A stretch of 64,000 bases of DNA, from contig NZ_CP129613.1 of assembly GCF_030486405.1 (NCBI RefSeq), positions 1,178,001 to 1,242,000 of the forward strand. The letters are read 5' to 3'. The position numbers were made by a program, and so were the translations under genes. This document shows, piece after piece, positions 16,396 to 24,302 of this stretch (position 1 is the stretch's first letter; each line of letters begins with the position of its first letter). The notes beneath the pieces were generated by a model. The model had not been told where the DNA came from and made no database searches. It worked only from the letters and a program-made list of their open reading frames with translations. This stretch comes from Mycolicibacterium sp. HK-90 (GTDB lineage: Bacteria > Actinomycetota > Actinomycetes > Mycobacteriales > Mycobacteriaceae).

Positions 16396-18771
16396 CTAGA
16401 TCATGTCGTTGTTGGTCAGCCAGCGCATCACCGGCCAGCCGATGAACACCGGCAACCAGCAGGTCAGCACCCGGTAGAGCAGCACCGCGGGCACGCCGAT
16501 GGCGGCGGGCACGCCGAAGGCCGCCAGGCCGCCGATCAGGGCCGCCTCGACGGCGCCCACGCCGCCGGGGGTGGGGGCGGCCGACGCCAGGGTGCCGCCG
16601 ATCATCGTCACCACCGTGACGGTGACGAACGAGGTGTCGCCGCCGAAGGCCTCGACGCTGGCCCACAGGGCCAGTGCCGCCCCGAGGGTGGTACCCGCCG
16701 CGCCCAGCACGATCAGGGCCAGCCGCTGCGGTTCGCGGGCCAGCTTGATCAGGTCGGCGGCGACCTCTTCGAGTTTGGGCCGCACCGACGACGCCAGCCA
16801 GCCGCGCAGTTTCGGCACCGCCAGGAACGCGCCGATCAACCCGAGCGCGAGCCCGGCGATCAGGTACAGGATCGTCGAGCTCGGGACGAAGTGCGACAGG
16901 TCGGCCGAGGCGCCGGCCACGGTGCTGAACAGGATCAGCAGGATCACGTGCACGATCACCTGCACCGACTGCTGCAGCGCCACCGCGGCGGTGGCCCGCA
17001 TGGTGCTCAGCCCGCCCTTCTGCAAGAACCTGGTGCTCAGGGCAAGGCCGCCGACCCCGGCGGGCGTGGTGGTGGCGGCAAAGGTGTTGGCCACCTGCAT
17101 GATCGACAGGTTGCGGAAGCTCACCAGCCCGTCGGCACACGCCCACAGCGCCGCCGCCGCGCCCACGTAGGTCAGGGCCGACACCGCCAGGCCGAGCAAC
17201 GCCCACGGCCAGTTCATCGTGCGCAGCTCCGAGAAGAACGTCGGCACCGTACTGATGAAGGGGTAGGCCACATAGACCAGGGCGACCAGCAGGACCAGCT
17301 GGATCACCTGGGTCCGGGTGAACCGGGTGATCGTCTCGGCCTGAATCTGGTCGGCGCCGGTCTGGTGTTTGACCTCGTCGCGGGCGGCGGTCATGACGGC
17401 CTTGGCGTCGGGCAGGTCGGCGCGCACCCGGGCGGGCACCGCGGACTTGGTCAGCCGGCGGGAGGCGGTCAGGACCGCGTCGCGGCCGAACGCCTCGATC
17501 GCCGCGCTCACCGCCGATTCGGCGTCGTACAGCGCGGTCGTGGTGACCAGGAGTTGGGCGATGTCGGACTGCAACTGCGCGTCGGTGGCGCCGTATTCGG
17601 CGCTGCCGAATCCGCTGAACAGCACGGCGCCGTCGTCGACGGTGATCTCCTTGCTGCGCAGATCGCCGTGGGAGATCTGGTGATCGTGCAGGGTGCGCAA
17701 GGCATTCCAGACCCGGCCGACGGTGATCTCGTCGGTGCACCGGTCCAGGGCGATGCCGCGCTTGCGGTTGTGCGCGTAGAGCGTCCAACCGCGGTCGAGG
17801 GCGGCCACCGACATGGTGGACGTGCTGGCCAACCCGAGGTCGCCGATCGCGATGGCCATCAGGGCGCGATGCTCGACTGCCCGGCGCATCGAGGTCTGCA
17901 ACGGGGCGGTCTCGTTGGAGCGCAGCCGCAGCTTGCGCCACACCTGGCGCACCGCGCCGCCGCTGCGCTGATTGGGCCCGTAGAGCTCGATGACGGCGCT
18001 GGAGTCGGGATCCTGCGAGGCGGCGTCGAGCATCAGTGGGCCGGCCCCGGCCGGGCGGACCACGGTCAACGCCGAGACGACGAAGCCGCGCCGGGCCAGG
18101 GCGCGGACCGCGCCGTCGAGTGGGACTTCCAGAGCCGGGGTGCCGACGATCCACACCACCAGCGCGCCGACGAACCAGCCCGCGGCCAGACCGAGCAGCG
18201 AGCGGGCCGGCACCACGGCGCTGACCACCAGATGGATGGGCACGAATGCCAGCAGCAGCGTCCACCACCAGCGCCGCAGCCGGCGGGACAGCCACGGCCC
18301 GGACACGGTCAGCACCGCGGCGAGCATGCCGATCCAGCGTGGGTCGTCGAGGAACTGCGACAACTGGGAGTCCAGCCGGTCGGACAGGTCGAAATGCCAT
18401 TTGGGGGCGGCGATGCCGTTGGCGGTGATCGACAGCGACAGCATGGTGATCAGTGCGGCGGCCGCGTAGGCGCCCAACAGTTTCCACTGCCGGCCCAGGA
18501 TCAGGCTGACCAGGATCACGAACGGCAGGGCCAGGATCGCGACGCCGTAGGCCAGGTACACCAGGTTGGACTGGGTGGGGGTCAGCACGCCGACGATCTC
18601 GGAGATGGAGCGTTCCAGCGCGACCCACTCGTAGCGGGTGATCAGCGAGCTGGTGATGACCGTGGCGAGGAAGATCGCGGCCAGCGTCAGGCGCAGGATG
18701 TCGTTGGTGCGTCGGGTCGGTGGTTGCAGCAGGCTGCCGGTGACGGTGATGTCCCGTCCGTCAACGCGCAT
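16396..18771 (-). CDS. Flippase-like (LPG synthase TM/UPF0104) protein with degenerate kinase-like segment
   Basis: 791 aa from the ATG at 18771, which has AAAGGGGGAA just upstream; an ATG at 18852 lacks a ribosome site. Several N-terminal membrane helices are followed by a soluble region (about 240-440) with a kinase-like catalytic loop ISHGDLRSKEITVDDGAVLFSGFG, then a C-terminal set of about seven helices with PAGVGGLALSTRFL and SAAPTPGGVGAVEAALIGG, typical of the YbhN/AglD-like LPG_synthase_TM family (PF03706). HGD is kept but the DFG position reads SGFG, so catalysis is doubtful. The substrate could be a lipid or isoprenoid-linked intermediate. It is divergent from the Ser/Thr kinase gene. 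Confidence 0.8.
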   Translation of the reverse strand: MRVDGRDITVTGSLLQPPTRRTNDILRLTLAAIFLATVITSSLITRYEWVALERSISEIVGVLTPTQSNLVYLAYGVAILALPFVILVSLILGRQWKLLGAYAAAALITMLSLSITANGIAAPKWHFDLSDRLDSQLSQFLDDPRWIGMLAAVLTVSGPWLSRRLRRWWWTLLLAFVPIHLVVSAVVPARSLLGLAAGWFVGALVVWIVGTPALEVPLDGAVRALARRGFVVSALTVVRPAGAGPLMLDAASQDPDSSAVIELYGPNQRSGGAVRQVWRKLRLRSNETAPLQTSMRRAVEHRALMAIAIGDLGLASTSTMSVAALDRGWTLYAHNRKRGIALDRCTDEITVGRVWNALRTLHDHQISHGDLRSKEITVDDGAVLFSGFGSAEYGATDAQLQSDIAQLLVTTTALYDAESAVSAAIEAFGRDAVLTASRRLTKSAVPARVRADLPDAKAVMTAARDEVKHQTGADQIQAETITRFTRTQVIQLVLLVALVYVAYPFISTVPTFFSELRTMNWPWALLGLAVSALTYVGAAAALWACADGLVSFRNLSIMQVANTFAATTTPAGVGGLALSTRFLQKGGLSTMRATAAVALQQSVQVIVHVILLILFSTVAGASADLSHFVPSSTILYLIAGLALGLIGAFLAVPKLRGWLASSVRPKLEEVAADLIKLAREPQRLALIVLGAAGTTLGAALALWASVEAFGGDTSFVTVTVVTMIGGTLASAAPTPGGVGAVEAALIGGLAAFGVPAAIGVPAVLLYRVLTCWLPVFIGWPVMRWLTNNDMI

Positions 18772-18975
18772 GTTCCCCCTTTCCAACCCGTTAGCAAGAC
18801 CCGCTATCAAGCCCGCGACCAAGGTAGCCGGATCGGATACCGATATCGGCATTTGGTGGTGAACCGGAGCGTTACGAATTCACATCGGTCACATTTGTCA
18901 CCGCGGGCGACATTTTTTGCCGGTGCGGTGTGATCTGGACCAACGGCCGCGGCAAACGTGATGTAACTTCTCGGC

Positions 18976-20784
18976 ATGCCGGTGGACGGGACACCATTCG
19001 GGCACTATCAGCTGCAGAAGCTGATCGGCCGGGGCGGAATGGGTGAGGTCTATCAGGCCTACGACGCCGACACCGACCGCATCGTCGCGCTCAAGGTGCT
19101 GCCGCCGCACCTGGCCCAGGACGCCACGTTCCAGGAGCGGTTCCGCCGGGAATCGCATGCCGCGGCCGGGGTCAGCAATCCGCATGTGGTGCCGATCCAC
19201 GGCTACGGCGAGATCGACGGCCGGCTGTATCTGGACATGCGGCTGATCGAGGGGCGCAATCTCGGGGCCATGCTCACCAAGGCCGGCAAGCCGTTGGACC
19301 TGGCGTTCGTGGTCAGCATGATCGAGCAGGTGGCCGAGGCCCTGGACGGCGCACATCAGGCCGGGCTGATCCACCGCGACGTCAAGCCGTCGAACATCCT
19401 GATCGCCGGCAACGACTTCGTGTACCTGATCGATTTCGGGCTGGCCCGCACCGCGGGTGAGTCGGGGATGACAACGGCGGGCAGCACCCTGGGCACGCTG
19501 GCCTACATGGCGCCGGAGCGGTTCGACAGCGGCAAGGTCGATCCGCGGTCGGATGTATACGCGTTGGCGTGCGTGCTCTACGAATGCCTCACCGGCGTCC
19601 GGCCCTACCCGGCCGACAGCCTCGAACAACAGATCGCCGGGCACATGGTGTCCCCGCCGCCGCGGCCGTCCGACAAGGACCCGCGCCTGGCGGCGTTCGA
19701 CGAGGTGATCGCCAAGGGCATGGCCAAGAAGCCGTCCAAGCGCTACCAGAGCGCGGGGGCGCTGGCGAAAGCGGCAAAGGACGCGCTGGCGGTCCCGATG
19801 CGCAACACCGGACGTTCGGGACGGCATTCGGCGCAGCGGGTGCCCACCCGGGCGCGGGTCTCCAGGGAGGTGGCCGCGATCGTCGGTGCCACCGTGCTGG
19901 TGGCCGCGGTGTGCGCGGTCGGGGTGTGGCAGCTGCGTGACACCGGGTCGAAGCCCGATCCCAGCCTGGCCGATTCGGCCTCGGGATCGGGTCCGGTGCA
20001 GACGCCGACGGGTGCGGTGGACGAGATCGCGAAGACGGTTCCGGCCGAGATCCGCGACACCGGTCGGCTGGTGATCGGGGTGAATGTTCCCTACGCGCCC
20101 AACGAGTTCAAGAACTCCAGCGGCGAGATCGTCGGGTTCGACGTCGACCTGATGAAGGCCGTGGCGCGCACCATGGGGTTGGTGCCCGACTTCCGCGAGA
20201 CCGGCTTCGAGGGAATCCTGCCCTCGGTGGCGGACGGCAACTTCAACGTCGGCATGTCGTCGATCACCGACACCGCCGAACGCGAGGAGCAGGTGGATTT
20301 CGTCACCTACTTCCAGGCCGGCACGTTGTGGGCGCGGCGGGCCGGGACGGCAGCCGATCCGGGATCGGCGTGTGGGCTGCGAGTTGGCGTGGCGTACAGC
20401 ACGATTCAGGAGACCGAGGAGATTCCGGCCAAATCCGACGCGTGCGTGGCGGCCGGACTGCCGCCGATCGACGAGGTGGTGCGCACCCATCAGGACGAGG
20501 TGACGGCCGCGCTGATCGCCGGTGAGGTCGACGCCATGACGGCCGATTCCCCCGTCGCCGGGTTTGCGATCAAACTCAGCGGCGGCGCGTTGGAGCCGGC
20601 CGGCGAGGTGTTCGACTCCGCGCCCTACGGCTGGCCGGTGGCCAAGGGTTCGCGTCTGGCCGAGTCGTTGCGGTTGGCGCTGGAGCACGTGATGAACTCC
20701 GGCGAATACCGCACCATCGCCACGATGTGGGGTGTGGAGATGGGCATGATCACCCAGCCGGTGATCAACGGGGCGTTCCGGTAA
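18976..20784 (+). CDS. Receptor Ser/Thr protein kinase with extracellular amino-acid-binding (SBP_bac_3) domain
   Basis: 602 aa. Kinase domain, residues 10-270: glycine loop GRGGMGEVYQ, Lys40 in ALKVLPP, HRDVKPSN (Asp135), DFGLAR and APERF are all present, so it should be active. A single span (IVGATVLVAAVCAVGVW, about 298-314) leads to a periplasmic domain (about 350-602) that matches family 3 solute-binding proteins of amino-acid ABC transporters: LVIGVNVPYAPNEF, VGFDVDLMKAVARTMG, SSITDTAEREEQVDFVTYF. I infer ligand-gated signalling, sensing an amino acid or related small molecule. It converges with the sensor-lipoprotein pair, leaving 12 bp between stops. Confidence 0.9.
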   Translation: MPVDGTPFGHYQLQKLIGRGGMGEVYQAYDADTDRIVALKVLPPHLAQDATFQERFRRESHAAAGVSNPHVVPIHGYGEIDGRLYLDMRLIEGRNLGAMLTKAGKPLDLAFVVSMIEQVAEALDGAHQAGLIHRDVKPSNILIAGNDFVYLIDFGLARTAGESGMTTAGSTLGTLAYMAPERFDSGKVDPRSDVYALACVLYECLTGVRPYPADSLEQQIAGHMVSPPPRPSDKDPRLAAFDEVIAKGMAKKPSKRYQSAGALAKAAKDALAVPMRNTGRSGRHSAQRVPTRARVSREVAAIVGATVLVAAVCAVGVWQLRDTGSKPDPSLADSASGSGPVQTPTGAVDEIAKTVPAEIRDTGRLVIGVNVPYAPNEFKNSSGEIVGFDVDLMKAVARTMGLVPDFRETGFEGILPSVADGNFNVGMSSITDTAEREEQVDFVTYFQAGTLWARRAGTAADPGSACGLRVGVAYSTIQETEEIPAKSDACVAAGLPPIDEVVRTHQDEVTAALIAGEVDAMTADSPVAGFAIKLSGGALEPAGEVFDSAPYGWPVAKGSRLAESLRLALEHVMNSGEYRTIATMWGVEMGMITQPVINGAFR

Positions 20785-20796
20785 GGGTTTTCGTCG

Positions 20797-21477
20797 TCAG
20801 ACCGCGTTGCGTCCGGCGATGGCCTTGGCCAGCTTCACCACGTGGCCGTCGGTGAGGTTCATGCCGGTGATCCGGACGTCCACGACCATGTTCTCGACAG
20901 CCAGGATGGCGCGGCGGCTGCCCTGCTCCGGAGCATCAGGCGACTGGTCGTGGGTGACGTCGATGTCGTCGACGACGCTCGGACTGCCCAGCAGGTACGA
21001 GCTGGGCGCGCGATCGCCGACGTAGGTGAGGGTGAGGGTGTCGCCGGCGCACTGTCGCCAGGCGTCGATCGTGCGGGCCACGAGTGTTCTTGCCGCCGTG
21101 GGGGTATCGAAGGTGGTGACGGCCTGATCGACCTCGAGCGCGTTGCCCTCGTCGGCGAACAGCGATTCGCGGAACTGCCGGAACCCGCTGTCGCGGTACA
21201 TCTCATCCATGGCGTTGCCGATGACGGCCAGGCAGACCGGGCGTGAGGCACGCTCGTCGGCGTCCAGTCCGGCGGGCTGCCGAAGTGCCGTCTTGGGACG
21301 CAGGCCGGTGGTGCCCATGATGGTGTTGAGTTCGGATTCGCCGGCCAGCATGCTGCCCAGCACGTCGACCTGCGTGCCGTCGTCGGGTTCGGCGTTGTCG
21401 CGAGTGCAGCCCGTGAGCGTCGCACCTGCCAGTGCGATGGCCAGTGTGGCTGTGATCGTCGCCCGCCGAACGCTCAC
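20797..21477 (-). CDS. Lipoprotein with PknH-type extracellular sensor domain
   Basis: 226 aa from the GTG at 21477, which follows AAGGGGG by five bases and gives a clean lipoprotein signal (VSVRRATITATLAIALAGA then LTGC). The mature part resembles the PknH C-terminal sensor domain (PF14032): a paired-Cys arrangement (RPVCLAVIGNAMDEMYRDSG and WRQCAGDTLT) and the ending MNLTDGHVVKLAKAIAGRNAV. In PknH this domain is outside the membrane and linked to a kinase; here it is detached and lipid-anchored. It is about 45% identical by eye to the next gene, so the two are tandem duplicates. Confidence 0.8.
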   Translation of the reverse strand: MSVRRATITATLAIALAGATLTGCTRDNAEPDDGTQVDVLGSMLAGESELNTIMGTTGLRPKTALRQPAGLDADERASRPVCLAVIGNAMDEMYRDSGFRQFRESLFADEGNALEVDQAVTTFDTPTAARTLVARTIDAWRQCAGDTLTLTYVGDRAPSSYLLGSPSVVDDIDVTHDQSPDAPEQGSRRAILAVENMVVDVRITGMNLTDGHVVKLAKAIAGRNAV

Positions 21478-21571
21478 GAGACCCCCTTGATCCTGTTTGC
21501 TGATCATATGCCGTGGCCGGGGTGAGCGCATGTGGGGATGCTGCGTCGCAGCCCAGCGGCGGTCCCGCGCG

Positions 21572-22234
21572 TCAGAGCGCGTTGCGGCCGGCGATGATCC
21601 TGGCCAGCTGCACGGTCTGGCGGTCATTGATGTCGTATCCGCTGATCCGCAGGTCGATGACGAAGCTGTCGACGGCCAGGATCGCGCGGCGGGTGATGCG
21701 GTCGTCGACGTCCACCGGCTCGTCGTGCGTCACGTCGACGCCGTCGAGCACGGTCGGCGCGGCCATCCGGCGAACATCCTGCGTCTCGCCGCCGTCGTAG
21801 CTGAAGGTCAGCGTGTCGTTGCCGCAGCGGCGCCAGATGTCGACCGTGCGCGCCACCAGCGCCTTGGCCGCCTTCGGGCTGTCGAACCTGGCGACGGCCT
21901 GGTCGACCTCCACGTCGTCGGCGTCATCGGCGAGCTGCGTTTCACGGAACTCGCGGTAGCCGCTGTCGCGGTACACCCACTCCATCGCGTTGCCGATGAC
22001 GACCATGCACTCGGGGCGGGACACGGGCTCGTAGTTGGCGTTGGTCATCGGGCTGCGCAGGGCGGTCTTCGGCCGCACCTCGGCGTGCATCAGGGCGTTG
22101 ATCTCGGACTCGCCGGCCAGCATGCTGCCCAGCACGTCGACCTGCGGACCATCCGAATCAGGGAGGGCCGGCGTGCAGGCGGCGAGCACGGCCGCGCACA
22201 GCGCCGCGGCGGCTGCTCTCGGGTCGATGCTCAT
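21572..22234 (-). CDS. Lipoprotein with PknH-type extracellular sensor domain, tandem paralogue
   Basis: 220 aa. The ATG at 22234 is preceded by AAAGGGGG. The signal is MSIDPRAAAAALCAAVLAAC with lipobox LAAC. The mature domain shares with its neighbour QVDVLGSMLAGES, RPxCxxVIGNAM, YRDSG and the terminal RIIAGRNAL, again the PF14032 sensor fold with conserved cysteines. The 94-bp gap to the next gene suggests co-transcription, this one first. It may sense the same outside signal as the adjacent receptor kinase, but that is inference from proximity only. Confidence 0.8.
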   Translation of the reverse strand: MSIDPRAAAAALCAAVLAACTPALPDSDGPQVDVLGSMLAGESEINALMHAEVRPKTALRSPMTNANYEPVSRPECMVVIGNAMEWVYRDSGYREFRETQLADDADDVEVDQAVARFDSPKAAKALVARTVDIWRRCGNDTLTFSYDGGETQDVRRMAAPTVLDGVDVTHDEPVDVDDRITRRAILAVDSFVIDLRISGYDINDRQTVQLARIIAGRNAL

Positions 22235-22478
22235 CCGGGACCCCCTTTGGATCTGTCCGCCGATCCTAAGCGCGGCCGGGAGGCACGTCAGACGGCAATT
22301 TGGGGGGCGTGGGTGACGCGGCCGGCTGCGCCCGTTCCCCCGATCGGGGGACAGCGGATTCGTCCGGTCGAGGGGCCGGTCGGCCGATACAGGTGCGGGC
22401 CGGATGGGCGCATTCTTGTTTCAACGCCGGAACACCGGAATCGAAGAACGAAAAGCCTTATCCGACAAAGGAGTCGAC

Positions 22479-22688
22479 ATGACCATCATCGCCCGCACCG
22501 CCGGTTTCGCCCTCGCCCTTGCCGCCCCCGCTCTGGTCGCCGTGGGTGTCGCCACCGCTCACGCCGACGCTTCCGCCGCCAACCCCGGCCCGACGGTCAC
22601 CTCGCATCCGGTGTTCCCGAGCCAGCACAACGCGCCGGTCCCCGGGTCGTCGACGCATCACCACCACCAGAACAACCACGCCAAGTAG
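22479..22688 (+). CDS. Small secreted His/Pro-rich peptide
   Basis: 69 aa from the ATG at 22479, with AAAGGAG six bases upstream. Signal peptide MTIIARTAGFALALAAPALV to the AHA-DA cleavage site (about residue 28). The mature ~41 aa is Pro/Ser-rich and ends HHHHQNNHAK, a possible metal-binding tail. It is too short for a domain assignment. A strong terminator follows 15 bp after the stop, so it is an independent, probably well expressed unit. Confidence 0.72.
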   Translation: MTIIARTAGFALALAAPALVAVGVATAHADASAANPGPTVTSHPVFPSQHNAPVPGSSTHHHHQNNHAK

Positions 22689-22703
22689 CCAGGGGGAGGA
22701 GAA

Positions 22704-22734
22704 GGCCCGGACGCAGCCAGCGTCCGGGCCTTTT
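22704..22734 (+). terminator. Intrinsic terminator after the small secreted peptide
   Basis: A perfect 10-bp stem (GGCCCGGACG with CGTCCGGGCC), a seven-base loop, then TTTT. Confidence 0.88.
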
Positions 22735-22788
22735 CCGTATCACCGTCGACGCTTGACGGCGGCACGTCCACGGCTCGTAGGGTGGGGT

Positions 22789-24144
22789 ATGAGCAGTGCC
22801 ACGTCGCTGCCGCCCGGGCCCGCGTTGCCCCGGACGGTGCAGGCCGCCCTGATGTTGCGGTACTGGCCCCGGTTCGTGTCGGCCTGCCGGCGCCGTTACG
22901 GCGATGTCTTCACCCTGCGGATCGCGGCGATGGGCACCATGGTGTACCTGGCCGACCCGGCCGACATCAAGGTGGTGTTCGCCGGCGATCCGACGATCTT
23001 CCATGCCGGGGAAGCGAATTCGGTGTTGAGCAGCCTGCTCGGTGCCAGCTCGGTGCTGGTGATCGACGAGGACGAACATCGCGAACGCCGCCGGCAGATG
23101 CTGCCTGCGTTCCACCGCGACGCCGTGGCCCGCCAGACCGAGGTGATGACCGAGATCGCCGCGGAGAACGTCGCGGGCTGGCCGGTGGGCACGCCGTTCC
23201 CCGTGGCGCCGAAGATGGCCGAGATCACCCTGGAGGTGATCCTTCGGACCGTGATCGGGGCGTCGGATCCGGCCCGGCTGTCCGCGCTGCGGGCGGTGAT
23301 GCCCCGGCTGCTGAGTGTGGGTCCGTGGGAGACGCTGGCGGTCGCGAGCCCTGGGCTGCGGCGTCGACGGCCATGGCGGACGTTGCAGCGCAACATCGAG
23401 GAGGCCGACCGGCTGCTGTACGCCGAGATCGCCGATCGGCGTGCCGACCCCGAGCTGGCCACGCGCACCGACGTGCTGGCCATGCTGGTCCGCGCCGCCG
23501 ATGAGGACGGGCGCACCATGACCGACCGGCAGCTGCGTGATCAGCTCATGACGCTGCTCGCCGCCGGGCATGAGACCACCGCGACCGGTCTGTCCTGGGC
23601 GCTGGAACGGCTGACCCGCCATCCCGCGGTGCTGGACAAGGCGGTGCAGGCGGCCCGCGGCGGCGACGACGATTACCTGGACGCGGTGGCCAGGGAGACG
23701 TTGCGGATCCGGCCCGTGGTGTTCGATGTCGGGCGGGTGCTGAAGCAGCCCGTCGAAGTCGCCGGGTACCGGCTCCCGGCCGGGGTGATGGTGGCGCCGG
23801 GCATCGGTCTCGTGCACGAACGCGACGATGTGTATCCGGCGGCCGACCGGTTCGACCCGGACCGGATGCTCGGCGTGACGCACGGCCCGACCACCTGGTT
23901 CCCGTTCGGCGGCGGCAACCGCCGGTGCCTGGGGGCGACGTTCGCGATGGTGGAGATGCGCGTGGTGCTGCGCGAAATCCTGCGCCGGGTGGACCTTTTC
24001 ACCACGACCGCCGCCGGCGAGACGCAACGGGTCAAGCACGTGACGCTCGTCCCGCACCGTGGCGCGCAGATCTGTGTGCGGGCGGTGCGGGAGCCGAGCG
24101 GGGTCAGCGCCGCTCCCGCGTCTGTGGCGGATGGTCTTGTGTAA
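22789..24144 (+). CDS. Cytochrome P450 (CYP135/CYP138-like)
   Basis: 451 aa, ATG at 22789 with GGTGGGG upstream. All P450 signatures are present: I-helix AGHETTATGLSW, ExxR in ETLRIRP, PERF-like DRFDPDRM and the heme loop FPFGGGNRRCLG with Cys380 as thiolate ligand. The N-terminus lacks a membrane anchor, as in soluble bacterial P450s. The sequence style (LPPGPALPRTVQ, HEDEHRERRRQMLPAFH-like region) is closest to mycobacterial CYP135/136/138; the substrate is unknown. No ferredoxin gene is adjacent. It converges with an FAD monooxygenase gene. Confidence 0.88.
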   Translation: MSSATSLPPGPALPRTVQAALMLRYWPRFVSACRRRYGDVFTLRIAAMGTMVYLADPADIKVVFAGDPTIFHAGEANSVLSSLLGASSVLVIDEDEHRERRRQMLPAFHRDAVARQTEVMTEIAAENVAGWPVGTPFPVAPKMAEITLEVILRTVIGASDPARLSALRAVMPRLLSVGPWETLAVASPGLRRRRPWRTLQRNIEEADRLLYAEIADRRADPELATRTDVLAMLVRAADEDGRTMTDRQLRDQLMTLLAAGHETTATGLSWALERLTRHPAVLDKAVQAARGGDDDYLDAVARETLRIRPVVFDVGRVLKQPVEVAGYRLPAGVMVAPGIGLVHERDDVYPAADRFDPDRMLGVTHGPTTWFPFGGGNRRCLGATFAMVEMRVVLREILRRVDLFTTTAAGETQRVKHVTLVPHRGAQICVRAVREPSGVSAAPASVADGLV

Positions 24145-24190
24145 TCGCATCGGTCACATTGGCACCAAGAAGTCGTTGGGTATGTGAGTG

Positions 24191-24224
24191 GGAAACCCGA
24201 TATCACCGGCGATATCAGGTTTCC
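24191..24224. terminator. Inverted repeat between convergent P450 and monooxygenase genes
   Basis: GGAAACC-C-GATATC on the left and GATATC-A-GGTTTCC on the right form a long hairpin with one mismatch in the stem. The site between two convergent stops suggests a bidirectional terminator; no T-run is present, so a protein-binding site is also possible. Confidence 0.5.
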
Positions 24225-24302
24225 AACCCATTGGTCACTCCCCAACCGAGGCGGGAGTGACACGTGTGACCACCGCCGAACTCTGTCGGCGCCGTCCGCT
24301 GC

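Noticed and set aside
15749..18628. 959-codon minus-strand open frame
   Set aside because: Very Arg/Pro/Gly-rich translation with no domain; it is an out-of-frame shadow of the helicase and flippase-like genes, both of which have clear motifs.
15760..18933. 1057-codon plus-strand open frame
   Set aside because: Antisense to two well-supported genes, Gly/His/Gln-rich composition typical of a GC-rich shadow frame.
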